From assembly GCF_003263785.1 (NCBI RefSeq), contig NZ_JYJK01000130.1, forward strand, positions 151,892 to 215,891: a stretch of DNA of 64,000 nt. The letters are read 5' to 3'. The DNA comes from Vibrio variabilis. GTDB taxonomy: Bacteria > Pseudomonadota > Gammaproteobacteria > Enterobacterales > Vibrionaceae. Of this stretch, positions 47,253-56,237 are shown piece after piece. The first letter of the stretch is position 1. The number at the start of each line of letters is the position of its first letter. The notes below the pieces were generated by a model. The model made no database searches, was not told the DNA's origin, and saw only the letters and a program-made list of their open reading frames with translations. A program made the position numbers and the translations under genes.

Positions 47253-48101
47253 TCAATTAATTGCAAATAGTCTCAATTGCTGGATCTCATCGGCCCAAAT
47301 CTCAGGCTCTATTGTCTCTAAAATCAATGGAATAGAGTCAAATCGCGGATCTTTTGCGATATATTCAAAACAGTCCCATCCAATCTCTCCTTTACCCAAT
47401 GAGTGGTGGCGATCGACCTTACCCGCTAAAGGTATCTTTGAGTCGTTTAGGTGCATAGCCCTCAAATAGTGCATACCCACAACACGATCAAACTCCGCAA
47501 ACGTCGCCTCACATGCCTCTTTGGTTCTAAGGTCATAACCCGCCGTAAACGTGTGGCACGTATCAATGCAGACCCCGACACGAGACTTATCTTCTACCTT
47601 GCTGATAATGTGCGCCAGATGTTCAAAGCGCCAACCTAGGTTTGTCCCCTGCCCTGCCGTATTCTCAATCACGGCAATCACCTCAGGCACGGCTTGGTGA
47701 GCGAGGTTGATCGATTCGGCAATCCTGTCCAGACACTCTTCTTCCGAGATCTTCTTCAAGTGACTGCCCGGATGGAAGTTCAATAGGGTCAGCCCGAGCT
47801 GATGGCAGCGTTCCATTTCATCAATAAACGCCGCTCGAGATTTTTCGAGTTTCTCTTGTTCCGGCGCACCTAAGTTGATTAAGTAGGAATCGTGCGGAAG
47901 AATTTGTTCCGCACGGAAGCCGTATTTTTGACATTCCGCTTTAAAGTTTTGAATGACTTTTTCATCAAGCGGCTTTGCCACCCATTGACGCTGATTTTTA
48001 GTAAATAACGCAAACGCGTTTGCACCTATCGCATGGGCTCTTTGTGGCACATTATCCACACCACCAGCCGCAGAAACGTGCGCCCCAATAAATTTATTCA
48101 T
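47253..48101 (-). CDS. nfo: Deoxyribonuclease IV (endonuclease IV)
   Basis: Nfo cuts abasic sites and oxidised 3' ends in base-excision repair with a trinuclear zinc centre. I start it at ATG 48101 (MNKFIGAHVSAAGG), preceded by GAAGG, giving 282 residues. Metal ligands are in GAHVSAAGG, NFHPGSHL, VIENTAGQG (Glu), CIDTCHTFTAGYD, MHLNDSK, VDRHHSLG and ILETIEPE. It is close to ung, so two repair enzymes that act in sequence lie together. Confidence 0.95.
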   Translation of the reverse strand: MNKFIGAHVSAAGGVDNVPQRAHAIGANAFALFTKNQRQWVAKPLDEKVIQNFKAECQKYGFRAEQILPHDSYLINLGAPEQEKLEKSRAAFIDEMERCHQLGLTLLNFHPGSHLKKISEEECLDRIAESINLAHQAVPEVIAVIENTAGQGTNLGWRFEHLAHIISKVEDKSRVGVCIDTCHTFTAGYDLRTKEACEATFAEFDRVVGMHYLRAMHLNDSKIPLAGKVDRHHSLGKGEIGWDCFEYIAKDPRFDSIPLILETIEPEIWADEIQQLRLFAIN

Positions 48102-48306
48102 CTTTACCTTCACTAGATCGAGATCACATTTTTAGAACTGTTATTTAGCGATCTTATACTTTCAGTTTTAGCTATGGAAATCGTTGATTTTTGGTTTCCA
48201 GAGCAATAAATCGGCTCATTTTGTAGTTTTATTACAACAAAATGAGTATTCAAATATATTTGAATAGTTAAAATATCATTTAAAGGCACCATTTTTAAAG
48301 GTTTAG
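48102..48306. other. AT-rich region upstream of grcA
   Basis: About 200 bases, very AT-rich (for example 48236-48300), holding the divergent nfo promoter. No gene seen. The FNR-like sites start just to its right. Confidence 0.4.
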
Positions 48307-48401
48307 TTGACCTTGGTCAAAAAATTAACCCTGATGTTTTTAATGTTTTTTGTTGTAATCTGATCTAAATCAATACTAAAATGGCCGTAACAGGTTATAC
48401 A
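48307..48401 (+). promoter_or_regulatory. grcA promoter with two FNR-like sites
   Basis: TTGACCTTGGTCAA at 48307-48320 and CTGATCTAAATCAA at 48360-48373 both resemble the FNR consensus TTGATNNNNATCAA. Their centres are 53 bases apart. A -10 candidate TATACA at 48396-48401 predicts a start near 48408, which puts the sites at about -41.5 and -94.5. Confidence 0.65.
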
Positions 48402-48473
48402 TAGACCAGCTCAACAAAATTTGAAAATTAACACCATAAGTTTACCACTCTGAAAGTGGATTAGGAGATAGTG

Positions 48474-48851
48474 ATGATTCAAGGTATCCAAATTACTAAA
48501 GCAGCAAACGACGATCTACTAAACTCAATCTGGCTGATCGACGGCGAGAAAAACGAAGCTCGTTGTGTTGCAGCAAATGCTGGTTTCGAAGCTGACCAAG
48601 TTATCGCTGTTAGCGACCTAGGTGAGTACGAAAGCCGTGAAGTAGCCATCGAAGCTGCTCCAAAGATCGAAGGCGGTCAGCACCTAAACGTGAACGTTCT
48701 TAAGCGCGAAACTCTAGAAGACGCAGTCGCTAACCCAGAGAACTACCCACAGCTAACTATCCGTGTTTCTGGTTACGCAGTACGCTTCAACTCACTAACG
48801 CCAGAACAGCAACGTGACGTTATCGCTCGTACCTTTACTGAGTCTCTATAA
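48474..48851 (+). CDS. grcA: Autonomous glycyl radical cofactor GrcA (YfiD)
   Basis: GrcA replaces the damaged glycyl-radical domain of pyruvate formate-lyase after oxygen exposure. It has 125 residues from ATG 48474 with AGGAG six bases upstream; the GTG three bases earlier is less likely. The C-terminal radical loop TIRVSGYAVRFNSLTPEQQR matches the PFL C-terminus, with the radical Gly in RVSGYAV. The middle GGQHLNVNVLKRETLEDAV is also conserved. The promoter carries two FNR-like sites, so oxygen-limited induction is expected. A terminator follows. Confidence 0.96.
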   Translation: MIQGIQITKAANDDLLNSIWLIDGEKNEARCVAANAGFEADQVIAVSDLGEYESREVAIEAAPKIEGGQHLNVNVLKRETLEDAVANPENYPQLTIRVSGYAVRFNSLTPEQQRDVIARTFTESL

Positions 48852-48878
48852 TTAGAGACGCTAAGTAAACGAATACTA

Positions 48879-48907
48879 AAAACAGACGCACAAGCGTCTG
48901 TTTTTTT
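48879..48907 (+). terminator. grcA terminator
   Basis: ACAGACGC-ACAA-GCGTCTGTTTTTTT hairpin. Confidence 0.92.
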
Positions 48908-48935
48908 ATGCCTGTGAATCGGCAATCAACCGATA

Positions 48936-48964
48936 CAAAAAAACCTCCCGAAGGAGGTTTTTAC
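48936..48964 (-). terminator. tyrS terminator
   Basis: AAAAAACCTCC-CGAA-GGAGGTTTTT, symmetric, serving tyrS and possibly grcA readthrough. Confidence 0.88.
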
Positions 48965-48986
48965 AGCATTTTCACGCCATTGAAGA

Positions 48987-50174
48987 TTACTTCAACGTCA
49001 CACGAGCAAACTTGCGTTTACCCACTTGGTAAACCGCTTGGCCTGCTGCTGGCACTAGCTTAGTATCTTCTACCTTCTCGCCATCGATCTTCACCGCACC
49101 TTGGCGGATCATACGCATAGCGTCAGACGTTGAGCTCACAAGACCGGCTTCTTTTAGTAGGTTACCGATTGGAAGGCCTGCATCGAAGTCGAACTCAGGC
49201 ATCTCTTCTGGCATCGCACCTTTTTGGAAACGATTGATGAACTCTTTTTCCGCCGCGTCAGCGTCTGCTTCTGAGTGGAAGCGAGCAATGATTTCTTTCG
49301 CCAGTAAGATCTTAACATCACGAGGGTTCTTACCATTCTCGATGTCCGTCTTAAATTGAGCAATTTCCTCCAGCGGACGGAATGACAACAGGTCGTAGTA
49401 GTTCCACATTAGATCATCGGAAATCGACATGATTTTTCCGAACATCTCTGATGGTACTTCGCTGATGCCGATGTAGTTGTTCGCCGACTTAGACATCTTC
49501 TTCTCACCGTCTAGGCCAACAAGTAGTGGCATGGTCAGAATAACTTGTGGTTTCTGACCGTGTGCTTTTTGCAGTTCACGACCCATCAGCAAGTTGAACT
49601 TCTGGTCAGTACCGCCAAGCTCAACATCCGTTTCCATCGCGACTGAATCGTAACCTTGAAGCAGTGGATACATAAACTCGTGGATTGCGATTGGCTGGTT
49701 GTTGCCGTAACGTTTTTTAAAGTCGTCACGTTCAAGCATACGAGCAACCGTTTGGTTTGCAGCAAGGCGAATCATGCCTTCTGCACCCAGCTCAGATAGC
49801 CATTCAGAGTTGAATGCAATCTTAGTCTTTGCAGGGTCTAGGATTTTGAATACCTGCTCTTTATACGTTTCTGCGTTACGCAGTACGTCTTCACGCGTTA
49901 GTGGTGGGCGAGTGGTGTTCTTACCCGTTGGGTCGCCAACCATGCCAGTGAAGTCACCGATCAGGAAAGTTACGTCATGACCCAGGTCTTGGAAAGCACG
50001 TAGCTTATTGAAGATAACTGTGTGACCCAGATGAATATCTGGCGCAGTTGGATCGGCACCCAGTTTAATGCGAAGAGGACGGTTCTCTTTTAGCTTCGCA
50101 ATCAGTTCTTCTTCTGGAATTAGCTCGTCGACACCGCGTTTGATTTCAGCCAACGCTGCTTCAAGGTTCGCCAT
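48987..50174 (-). CDS. tyrS: Tyrosyl-tRNA synthetase
   Basis: Charges tRNA-Tyr. A 395-residue class I enzyme with HIGH as PDIHLGHTVIFNKL near residue 44 and KMSKS as EKKMSKSANNYIG near residue 230. The tyrosine-binding pocket LQGYDSVAMETDVELGGTDQ is present and an S4 RNA-binding domain covers the last 65 residues (AMRMIRQGAVKIDGEKVED). It is shorter than the 424-residue E. coli TyrRS and belongs to the second bacterial subgroup (TyrZ-like), common in vibrios. Divergent from the M23 gene. Confidence 0.96.
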   Translation of the reverse strand: MANLEAALAEIKRGVDELIPEEELIAKLKENRPLRIKLGADPTAPDIHLGHTVIFNKLRAFQDLGHDVTFLIGDFTGMVGDPTGKNTTRPPLTREDVLRNAETYKEQVFKILDPAKTKIAFNSEWLSELGAEGMIRLAANQTVARMLERDDFKKRYGNNQPIAIHEFMYPLLQGYDSVAMETDVELGGTDQKFNLLMGRELQKAHGQKPQVILTMPLLVGLDGEKKMSKSANNYIGISEVPSEMFGKIMSISDDLMWNYYDLLSFRPLEEIAQFKTDIENGKNPRDVKILLAKEIIARFHSEADADAAEKEFINRFQKGAMPEEMPEFDFDAGLPIGNLLKEAGLVSSTSDAMRMIRQGAVKIDGEKVEDTKLVPAAGQAVYQVGKRKFARVTLK

Positions 50175-50303
50175 TCTTGTTCACTCCCACAGATTTGGCA
50201 AAAATAGTTTAGTTGGACATCTTACTTGAATAGCGATGTTTTTTGAAACCAGTTAGACTATTTGGTTTAGGAAATTACAAAAATAATGTTGAATTAAACG
50301 CTC

Positions 50304-51593
50304 ATGGTCTCTGTTTTTAAGCGCTTGCCTTGGCTACACCGCGCGCTCATCGCCTTTTTTAGTGCCATTATCGTCGTTGCACTGTTTCTGCCTGATATCT
50401 CAGAGCTTGATGATAGAAACGACCGACTCGAAATTGGCAAGCACTACGCGCTCTCCATTGACAGCGATGCATTCCCTGTTGGCAATGCCGCTCCGCCGAC
50501 CGTAGTACTGAAATGGGAAGAACACACCGTTCGCTCAGGAGAGAGCGCCGCCATTCTATTTCAACGTCTTGGCCTTTCCCCTCGCCTACTTCATGACCTT
50601 ATCTATACCAACGATGACATTAAGCAGCAGCTTTCTCGTCTACGCCCCGGTGACAAACTGACGTTTGGTTTTGATGAAAACAGTGACTTCGTGCAGTTAA
50701 AGCGCCGCATCAATGACTATGAGACCTTCAAAGTCACCAAAACCGATAAAGGCTTTACCTCTAGCTGGGACAAAAAGCAGGTCGACTACCAATATAACTA
50801 CGCCCAAGCAGAAATCAGTTCAAACTTCTGGAATGCCGGAATTGGCGCTGGACTGACAGCGAACCAAATCATGGAGCTTGCCGGTATTTTTGGTTGGGAT
50901 ATCGACTTTGCGTTAGATATCCGCTCTGGCGATTACTTTAAGCTGCTGTATCAAGAGAAGGTCGTCGAAGGTGAAGTGATTGGCCGCGGCAAGATCATCG
51001 CCGCTATCTTTAAAAACCAAAATGATACCTTTACCGCTATCTTCGATGACAAAACAGGCAACTATTACGATGAAAATGGCCGAGCAATGAAAAAGGCCTT
51101 TTTACGTGCTCCATTGGACTTTCGCCGCGTAACTTCCAACTTTAATCCTAACCGACGCCACCCAGTGACAGGTAAAGTGCGCGCCCACCGAGGCACTGAC
51201 TATGCAGCGCCTGTTGGTACGCCAATTTGGGCGGCTGGTGACGGCACTGTCATCAAATCAAGCTACAACCAGTTTAATGGTAACTATGTGTTTATCAAGC
51301 ACAGTAACACCTTTATTACTAAGTACTTGCACCTACAAAAACGTAAGGTGAAAACCGGTCAGCGAGTGAAACAGGGACAAACAGTCGGTACACTTGGTGG
51401 AACAGGACGAGTCACAGGGCCTCACCTACACTATGAATTCTTGGTCAACGGCGTGCACAAAAACCCAAGAACGGTCAAACTGCCGCAATCTAAATCTCTA
51501 ACGGGTAAAGCGAAGCAAACTTTCTTAGCCAATGCGCAAAATCGCCTCAATACGCTAGACCGATACAGCGAGCTGCTTTACGCCAACAACTAG
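50304..51593 (+). CDS. M23-family peptidoglycan DD-endopeptidase (MepM/Shy type)
   Basis: A 429-residue envelope protein that cuts peptide crosslinks in peptidoglycan so new material can be inserted. One N-terminal membrane anchor or uncleaved signal (residues 13-31) is followed by an OapA/LysM-like domain (WEEHTVRSGESAAILFQRLG, about residues 73-115) and a second domain. The zinc-dependent M23 domain is near residues 290-390: HRGTDYAAP (HxxxD), IWAAGDGTVI, TKYLHLQKR and GPHLHYEF (HxH). The domain order matches E. coli MepM and the Shy endopeptidases of V. cholerae; which paralogue it is I cannot tell. Confidence 0.9.
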   Translation: MVSVFKRLPWLHRALIAFFSAIIVVALFLPDISELDDRNDRLEIGKHYALSIDSDAFPVGNAAPPTVVLKWEEHTVRSGESAAILFQRLGLSPRLLHDLIYTNDDIKQQLSRLRPGDKLTFGFDENSDFVQLKRRINDYETFKVTKTDKGFTSSWDKKQVDYQYNYAQAEISSNFWNAGIGAGLTANQIMELAGIFGWDIDFALDIRSGDYFKLLYQEKVVEGEVIGRGKIIAAIFKNQNDTFTAIFDDKTGNYYDENGRAMKKAFLRAPLDFRRVTSNFNPNRRHPVTGKVRAHRGTDYAAPVGTPIWAAGDGTVIKSSYNQFNGNYVFIKHSNTFITKYLHLQKRKVKTGQRVKQGQTVGTLGGTGRVTGPHLHYEFLVNGVHKNPRTVKLPQSKSLTGKAKQTFLANAQNRLNTLDRYSELLYANN

Positions 51594-51605
51594 CAACAAG
51601 ATACT

Positions 51606-51639
51606 AAAAAGCCCCAAGCATTAGCTTGGGGCTTTCGTT
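51606..51639. terminator. Terminator between the M23 gene and acyl-CoA ligase gene
   Basis: AAAAGCCCCAAGC-ATTA-GCTTGGGGCTTTCG, bidirectional. Confidence 0.9.
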
Positions 51640-51666
51640 TATGGGCTTTGGGAGAAGAGAAGCCTA

Positions 51667-53472
51667 TTATTTACTAGGCGTATCGCGATACATCTCTTCG
51701 ATTTCATCTTGATAACGGTCGTTAATCACCTTGCGGCGCAGTTTCTGCGTCGGTGTCAACTCGCCTTTATCCATCGAGAAACCGTTAGGAAGCAGTTTAA
51801 ACTTCTTCACCTGTTCAAACTTAGCCAGCTCTTTTTGCAGCTCAGTGATGCGCTTTTCAAACATCTCCACCACTTGGTGGTGCTTGATGAGCTCTAAGCG
51901 ATCTTGGTAAGCAATGTTTAGCTCTTTGGCATACTCTTCGAGCGTATCGAAGCAAGGTACAATCAAAGCAGAAACAAACTTACGCGTGTCCGCAATAACT
52001 GCAATCTGCTCGATGTAATGGTCTTTACCGATCGCGCCTTCAATCGCTTGGGGAGCAATGTACTTGCCATTTGAGGTTTTCATTAGCTCTTTGATGCGGT
52101 CAGTAATGAACAGGTTACCTGCTGCGTCAAACTCACCGGCATCGCCAGTTTTCAAGAAGCCATCAGCGTCAAAGGTCTTAGCGGTTTCTTCTGGCAACTT
52201 ATAGTAGCCACGCATCACCATAGGGCCGCGCACTAAGATTTCATTATTGTCACCGATCTTCACTTCCGCGCCGGGCATCGGCATACCGATGGAGCCAGGG
52301 TTGTAGCAGGTATCATCCCAGCAAGAAACGGTCGCTGTGGTTTCAGTCATACCGTAACCAAGCTTGACGTTGATGCCAATCGCTTGGAAGAAGCGGCCAA
52401 TGGTTTCATCCAATTTCGCACCGCCACACGGCATGAAGTTAATACGGCCGCCTAGTAACTCGCGAAGTTTACCTAATACGATCTTGTCCGCTAGCGCGTA
52501 ACTCTTCTTGAGTAACAACGAAGGCTCCACGTTATCTTGACGGCACTGCGCCATTTTCGCGCCCATATTTACCGCCCAGGTAAATAGGATCTTGCGATGG
52601 ACAGGTGCTTTAGATACTCGTTCGTGGATCGCTGAGAAGATCTTCTCGTAGAAACGAGGAACGGCACTCATTACAGTTGGCCGGATCTCACCAAGTGCAT
52701 CACGTACTTGCATCGTATCTTGCAGATAGCAGTTCGTGCCACCTCGGTACAATACATAGAAAGTCCATGCACGCTCGAAAACATGCGAAAGCGGCAAGAA
52801 GCACAGCGAAACATCATTTTCACTAAGGCTTAATCTTTCATCGTGTCCTTGTAGCTGAGCGGCAATATTGGCGTAATCTAGCATTACCCCTTTCGGCTGG
52901 CCTGTGGTACCTGATGTATAGATAAGTGTCAGCAAATCGTCGTAGTTGGCTTGCTCAAGTCGCGCGTCTAATTCAGGTTGGACGTCACTGCTTACATCGG
53001 CAGTAAACTGCTGCCAAGTCATAGAGAAATCATTGTCAGCCAGAACAATCTCTTCGCTCATCGCGACGATCAGCTCTAATTGCGCACATTCTTCATAGAT
53101 GGAAACGGCCGCGTCATATTGCTCTTGCTCACCAACAAAAAGAATGCGGACATCGGCGTTTTGTACGATATAGCTGGTTTGAGCGGGTGTATTCGTAGGG
53201 TAAATGGGCACAGTCACTGCGCGAACTTGAAGCGCAGCCAGATCAGCAATGGTCCATTTCGGCATGTTATTGGAAATGATACCGATTTTATCTTGAGGTT
53301 GGATTCCTTTTCCGAGTAGCGCGAGTGACAGCGCATCGACGCTAACGCCAAACTCTTTCCAGCTAATCCCTTGCCATACATTGTTGATTTTATGTCGTAA
53401 GGCGATCTTGTCGCCACCTTGTGCGATTCGCTCACGAATCTTAGTTACGATATGGAAATCTAAATTAGCCAT
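51667..53472 (-). CDS. Long-chain acyl-CoA synthetase (AMP-forming)
   Basis: A 601-residue ANL-superfamily enzyme that activates fatty acids to acyl-CoA through acyl-AMP. The P-loop-like motif is LIYTSGTTGQPKGVMLDYAN near residue 190. GYGMTETTATVSCWD near residue 370 and KTGDAGEFDAAGNLFITDRI near residue 440 are the next two core motifs. The length and the FADGRI-like linker place it with the FadD15/long-chain ligases rather than with E. coli FadD. The C-terminal Lys (GELTPTQKLRRK) is present. It lies directly downstream of leuO, as in V. cholerae. Confidence 0.92.
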   Translation of the reverse strand: MANLDFHIVTKIRERIAQGGDKIALRHKINNVWQGISWKEFGVSVDALSLALLGKGIQPQDKIGIISNNMPKWTIADLAALQVRAVTVPIYPTNTPAQTSYIVQNADVRILFVGEQEQYDAAVSIYEECAQLELIVAMSEEIVLADNDFSMTWQQFTADVSSDVQPELDARLEQANYDDLLTLIYTSGTTGQPKGVMLDYANIAAQLQGHDERLSLSENDVSLCFLPLSHVFERAWTFYVLYRGGTNCYLQDTMQVRDALGEIRPTVMSAVPRFYEKIFSAIHERVSKAPVHRKILFTWAVNMGAKMAQCRQDNVEPSLLLKKSYALADKIVLGKLRELLGGRINFMPCGGAKLDETIGRFFQAIGINVKLGYGMTETTATVSCWDDTCYNPGSIGMPMPGAEVKIGDNNEILVRGPMVMRGYYKLPEETAKTFDADGFLKTGDAGEFDAAGNLFITDRIKELMKTSNGKYIAPQAIEGAIGKDHYIEQIAVIADTRKFVSALIVPCFDTLEEYAKELNIAYQDRLELIKHHQVVEMFEKRITELQKELAKFEQVKKFKLLPNGFSMDKGELTPTQKLRRKVINDRYQDEIEEMYRDTPSK

Positions 53473-53621
53473 GTTCTATCTTACCTTTTAGCTTACACAT
53501 GTAAGCCTTTTTGAGCGCACAAGTGTACCTGTGCCGCCGAAAAAGGCAACAGACCGACATCAAAGTTATCAATAATTCCTGGCAGCTTTTCCACTGGGTG
53601 ATAATAAGCGTCTGACCAGTA

Positions 53622-53662
53622 TGAAAAAAGCCCTGAATACATCGTACTCAGGGCTTTTAGAA
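53622..53662. terminator. Terminator after leuO
   Basis: AAAAAGCCCTGAATAC-ATC-GTACTCAGGGCTTTT, near-perfect 15-bp stem with T-runs. Confidence 0.9.
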
Positions 53663-53677
53663 TTAAGTTGTAATGGA

Positions 53678-54637
53678 TTATGACAAAGCAACCACTTCGC
53701 CACAGATAACCATGAGTTGGTCACGCAACCAAATGTGGCCTTTGTCTTTTTCGCTAGATTCATGCCAGCTTAGGAAGCCACTGATCTTGTTGTTTTCAGT
53801 AGGCAGCGTCAGTACTTGAAGCTGATCTTTGTTTACTGCGTTTTCAACCAACCAACGCGGCGCGATGGTGACTAGCTCAGATTGACCAACCACGTAAAGT
53901 ACGTTGCTTAGGCTAGTACCTTCGTAAGACGCTTGGCACTCTAGGTCACGGTAAGCTTGCTCTGAGAAGCTACGAACGCCATGAACTTTTGATAGCTTAG
54001 CGTGCTTTTCGTTTGCTAGCTGTGCTGTGCTGACTGCACCGTGAATGCGTGGATGGTTTTTCGCCGCTACCACAACCAATTCATCTTGGAAGATCTCAGT
54101 GCTAGAGAAACCTTGAGCATCGTAGCGAGCGTAATCGATAACGAAGTCAATCTCTTGGAAACGCATACGGTCAGCTAGCTGACGGTCTGCTTCTGCATCT
54201 AGGTGAAGCTGAACGTGTGGCGCTTGCTCAGAAATAGTTTGCATGATGCGCGGTGCAAAACGCATATCACAAGGAGAGCAGATCGCCATCTTAAATAGAC
54301 GCGTTGAAGTCTCTGGAGTGAAGATTGAGCTTGGTAGCTCGTTGCGGATCAACTGAAGCGCTTGACGTACAGGACCAAATAGCTGACGTGCACGTTGAGT
54401 CGGCTGAATGCCACGACCCTGGCGCATGAACAGTTCATCGTTGAACATCACTTTAAGGCGCGCTACTGCGTTACTTACTGCAGGTTGCGACATACCTAAA
54501 TTGTGCGCCGCGCGAGTGATATTCTGCTCTTGCATCACTGCGTCGAATACAGTCAATAGGTTTAGATCTACGCCGCGTAATGTGCTTTCCATGCGGTAAC
54601 TAGCGATTGCGCTCATAGCATCTTTTTTGTCTAACAT
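53678..54637 (-). CDS. leuO: LysR-type regulator LeuO
   Basis: A 319-residue LysR-family regulator matching LeuO, an H-NS antagonist that in Vibrio also acts in acid, bile and quorum or virulence control (for example repressing porin-related and toxR-regulon functions). The helix-turn-helix is NITRAAHNLGMSQPAVSNAVARL (about residues 39-61, written here in the family order), and LRGVDLNLLTVFDAVMQEQN precedes it. The effector domain follows with LFKMAICSPCDMRF. The start is ATG 54637 with GAGG upstream. In vibrios it neighbours the acyl-CoA ligase gene and the leu region. Confidence 0.93.
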   Translation of the reverse strand: MLDKKDAMSAIASYRMESTLRGVDLNLLTVFDAVMQEQNITRAAHNLGMSQPAVSNAVARLKVMFNDELFMRQGRGIQPTQRARQLFGPVRQALQLIRNELPSSIFTPETSTRLFKMAICSPCDMRFAPRIMQTISEQAPHVQLHLDAEADRQLADRMRFQEIDFVIDYARYDAQGFSSTEIFQDELVVVAAKNHPRIHGAVSTAQLANEKHAKLSKVHGVRSFSEQAYRDLECQASYEGTSLSNVLYVVGQSELVTIAPRWLVENAVNKDQLQVLTLPTENNKISGFLSWHESSEKDKGHIWLRDQLMVICGEVVALS

Positions 54638-55093
54638 TTAGTAAGCCTCGTGTAATTTCAATCTCGACTATTGGGGTAGGTAACCAATAAAACAGAACAA
54701 TGAGAACAGCGTCATCGCCCGTGGTGTACCTTACGTCATTCTATTAATCCTCTGCATACTTCGAGGACGAAACCAACTATCCACCAATAATTGACCCAAC
54801 ACCAACAAGATTGACAAAGAATCATCAAATTTTATCGAGAGAAAAGCAATAACCTTAAACAACAATAAGTTACATCATATATAAAAAAAGATAAATTATA
54901 TTTTTAATAACTTTTGTTGAGAAAAGCAGCCAGATACATAACCAAGTACTATGACACCCACCAAAAGGGAGAACAGAGCCTATTTAATGCGCGCACAAAA
55001 GGCAACCGCAACTATTCGTATGGCATATAGTTAATATCTATCGGTATGGAACATTCTTGAACACAAAAGAAAGGCACGCAGTTGCATATAACC
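54638..55093. other. Long AT-rich control region upstream of leuO
   Basis: About 450 bases without a gene. AT-rich tracts at 54840-54915 (runs of A and T) are the type bound by H-NS and LeuO. No specific site can be named with confidence. Confidence 0.45.
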
Positions 55094-55151
55094 CATAACA
55101 ATAACACCAAAACCCGAATCAAAGTGAGATTCGGGTCTTGTTATTGTTATG
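55094..55151. repeat. 58-base long imperfect inverted repeat
   Basis: The outer arms CATAACAATAAC / GTTATTGTTATG are perfect over 12 bases, and the inner arms ACCCGAATC / GATTCGGGT pair over 9, separated by short unpaired bases. The loop is AAAGTGA. On the minus strand the inner stem is followed by TTTTGG, so it can terminate the glycosyltransferase-PAP2 transcript. Confidence 0.7.
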
Positions 55152-55193
55152 CCCAACTAACCTCAAGGTTGGTCGGGTTATGGTGAAGTGCGC

Positions 55194-56237
55194 TTAAACT
55201 GAGGCGTAACTAGGAAAGTCGACTTTGTCCCAAAGGCGCTTACGCAAATTAGCACTACATGACCAATTTCCGCTGACTAGCCAATCGGCAATGCCTTCAG
55301 CAACATTTGGATAAAAAACCCGTTCAGCTTGTTTCTCATCTAACCAATCGCGAATCACACTGGCATCAAGAAAGTCCATAGATTGAGCAAGCCCCAAACT
55401 ATCAAGCGTTGCTGCATTACTCTGCTGCTCAAATTGACCATCCAGTGGCTTAACGAGTAACTTCTTGCCTAAGCTGAGCGCTTCTGATGGCAACTCAAAG
55501 CCACCGTTCGCAATCACACCAGCACAGCGATGGAGATCGCACTGAAAACTCTCATGACCAAGCGGTTTCATTAAGATGTTTTCTATCTGCGCCTGTTCAA
55601 TATTCTCAGGGTGGTAGCAAATAAAGTTGTTTTGCCCAAATCTAAGCAACAGGTCGACGATAGCGTCAGGACTTTCAAACGGAAGGTAGACAAGAATAAA
55701 GTCTTCTGAGGTCACATCCTCTCCTAACGTATGCACAATGGGTGGCAAAATCGGCTGCCCAAAATGATACCAATGTAGACCAAGCTGATACTGCGACGGT
55801 GCGAAGTACTGAATCACTGAATCATCCAGCCAGTTGGCGCCTTTTTGAGGGACATCAAACAGAAATGCGTTTTGGTGGCTAATGCTCACTGTAGGAATTT
55901 TTTGCTGCTTTGCCGCCCAAGCAGAAACTGGCTCAAAGTCATTGACCACCACATCATAACCAGAAACATCGAGCTCTCTGACTTCACGAATAAAGTGAGG
56001 TAGACTGTTCTCAAACGCCGTTTTCATATAGTTCACACGGCCGTTTTCCGTCACGAAGCTAAACCCGCGGCGCGTTTGGTAATCACCAAACTGCTCCATC
56101 GAGAAGTACTTACTTTTCTCTCGTCCGGAAAATAAAAAGTCGACTTGCACATCATGGTTGGCCAGCGCCTGGCTCATCGCTCTTGCCCTGGCAATATGGC
56201 CATTACCCGTGCCCTGTACACCATAAAGTATCTTCAT
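55194..56237 (-). CDS. MJ1255/VC2487-family glycosyltransferase
   Basis: A 347-residue GT-B-fold protein of the MJ1255/VC2487 family. The N-terminal motif MKILYGVQGTGNGHIARARA, a donor or acceptor loop, is the family hallmark. NDFEPVSAWAAKQQKIPTVS is near residue 100. The C-terminal half has the nucleotide-sugar-type segment GVIANGGFELPSEALSLGKK and LLVKPLDGQFEQQSNA. The sugar donor and acceptor are unknown. The start ATG directly abuts the PAP2 stop, so the two genes are one unit; a linked phosphatase suggests a polyprenol or lipid-phosphate substrate, but that is inference. Confidence 0.87.
   Translation of the reverse strand: MKILYGVQGTGNGHIARARAMSQALANHDVQVDFLFSGREKSKYFSMEQFGDYQTRRGFSFVTENGRVNYMKTAFENSLPHFIREVRELDVSGYDVVVNDFEPVSAWAAKQQKIPTVSISHQNAFLFDVPQKGANWLDDSVIQYFAPSQYQLGLHWYHFGQPILPPIVHTLGEDVTSEDFILVYLPFESPDAIVDLLLRFGQNNFICYHPENIEQAQIENILMKPLGHESFQCDLHRCAGVIANGGFELPSEALSLGKKLLVKPLDGQFEQQSNAATLDSLGLAQSMDFLDASVIRDWLDEKQAERVFYPNVAEGIADWLVSGNWSCSANLRKRLWDKVDFPSYASV

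Noticed and set aside
53569..53763. Minus-strand frame of 64 codons after leuO
   Set aside because: It runs through the leuO terminator and overlaps the 3' end of leuO in another frame.
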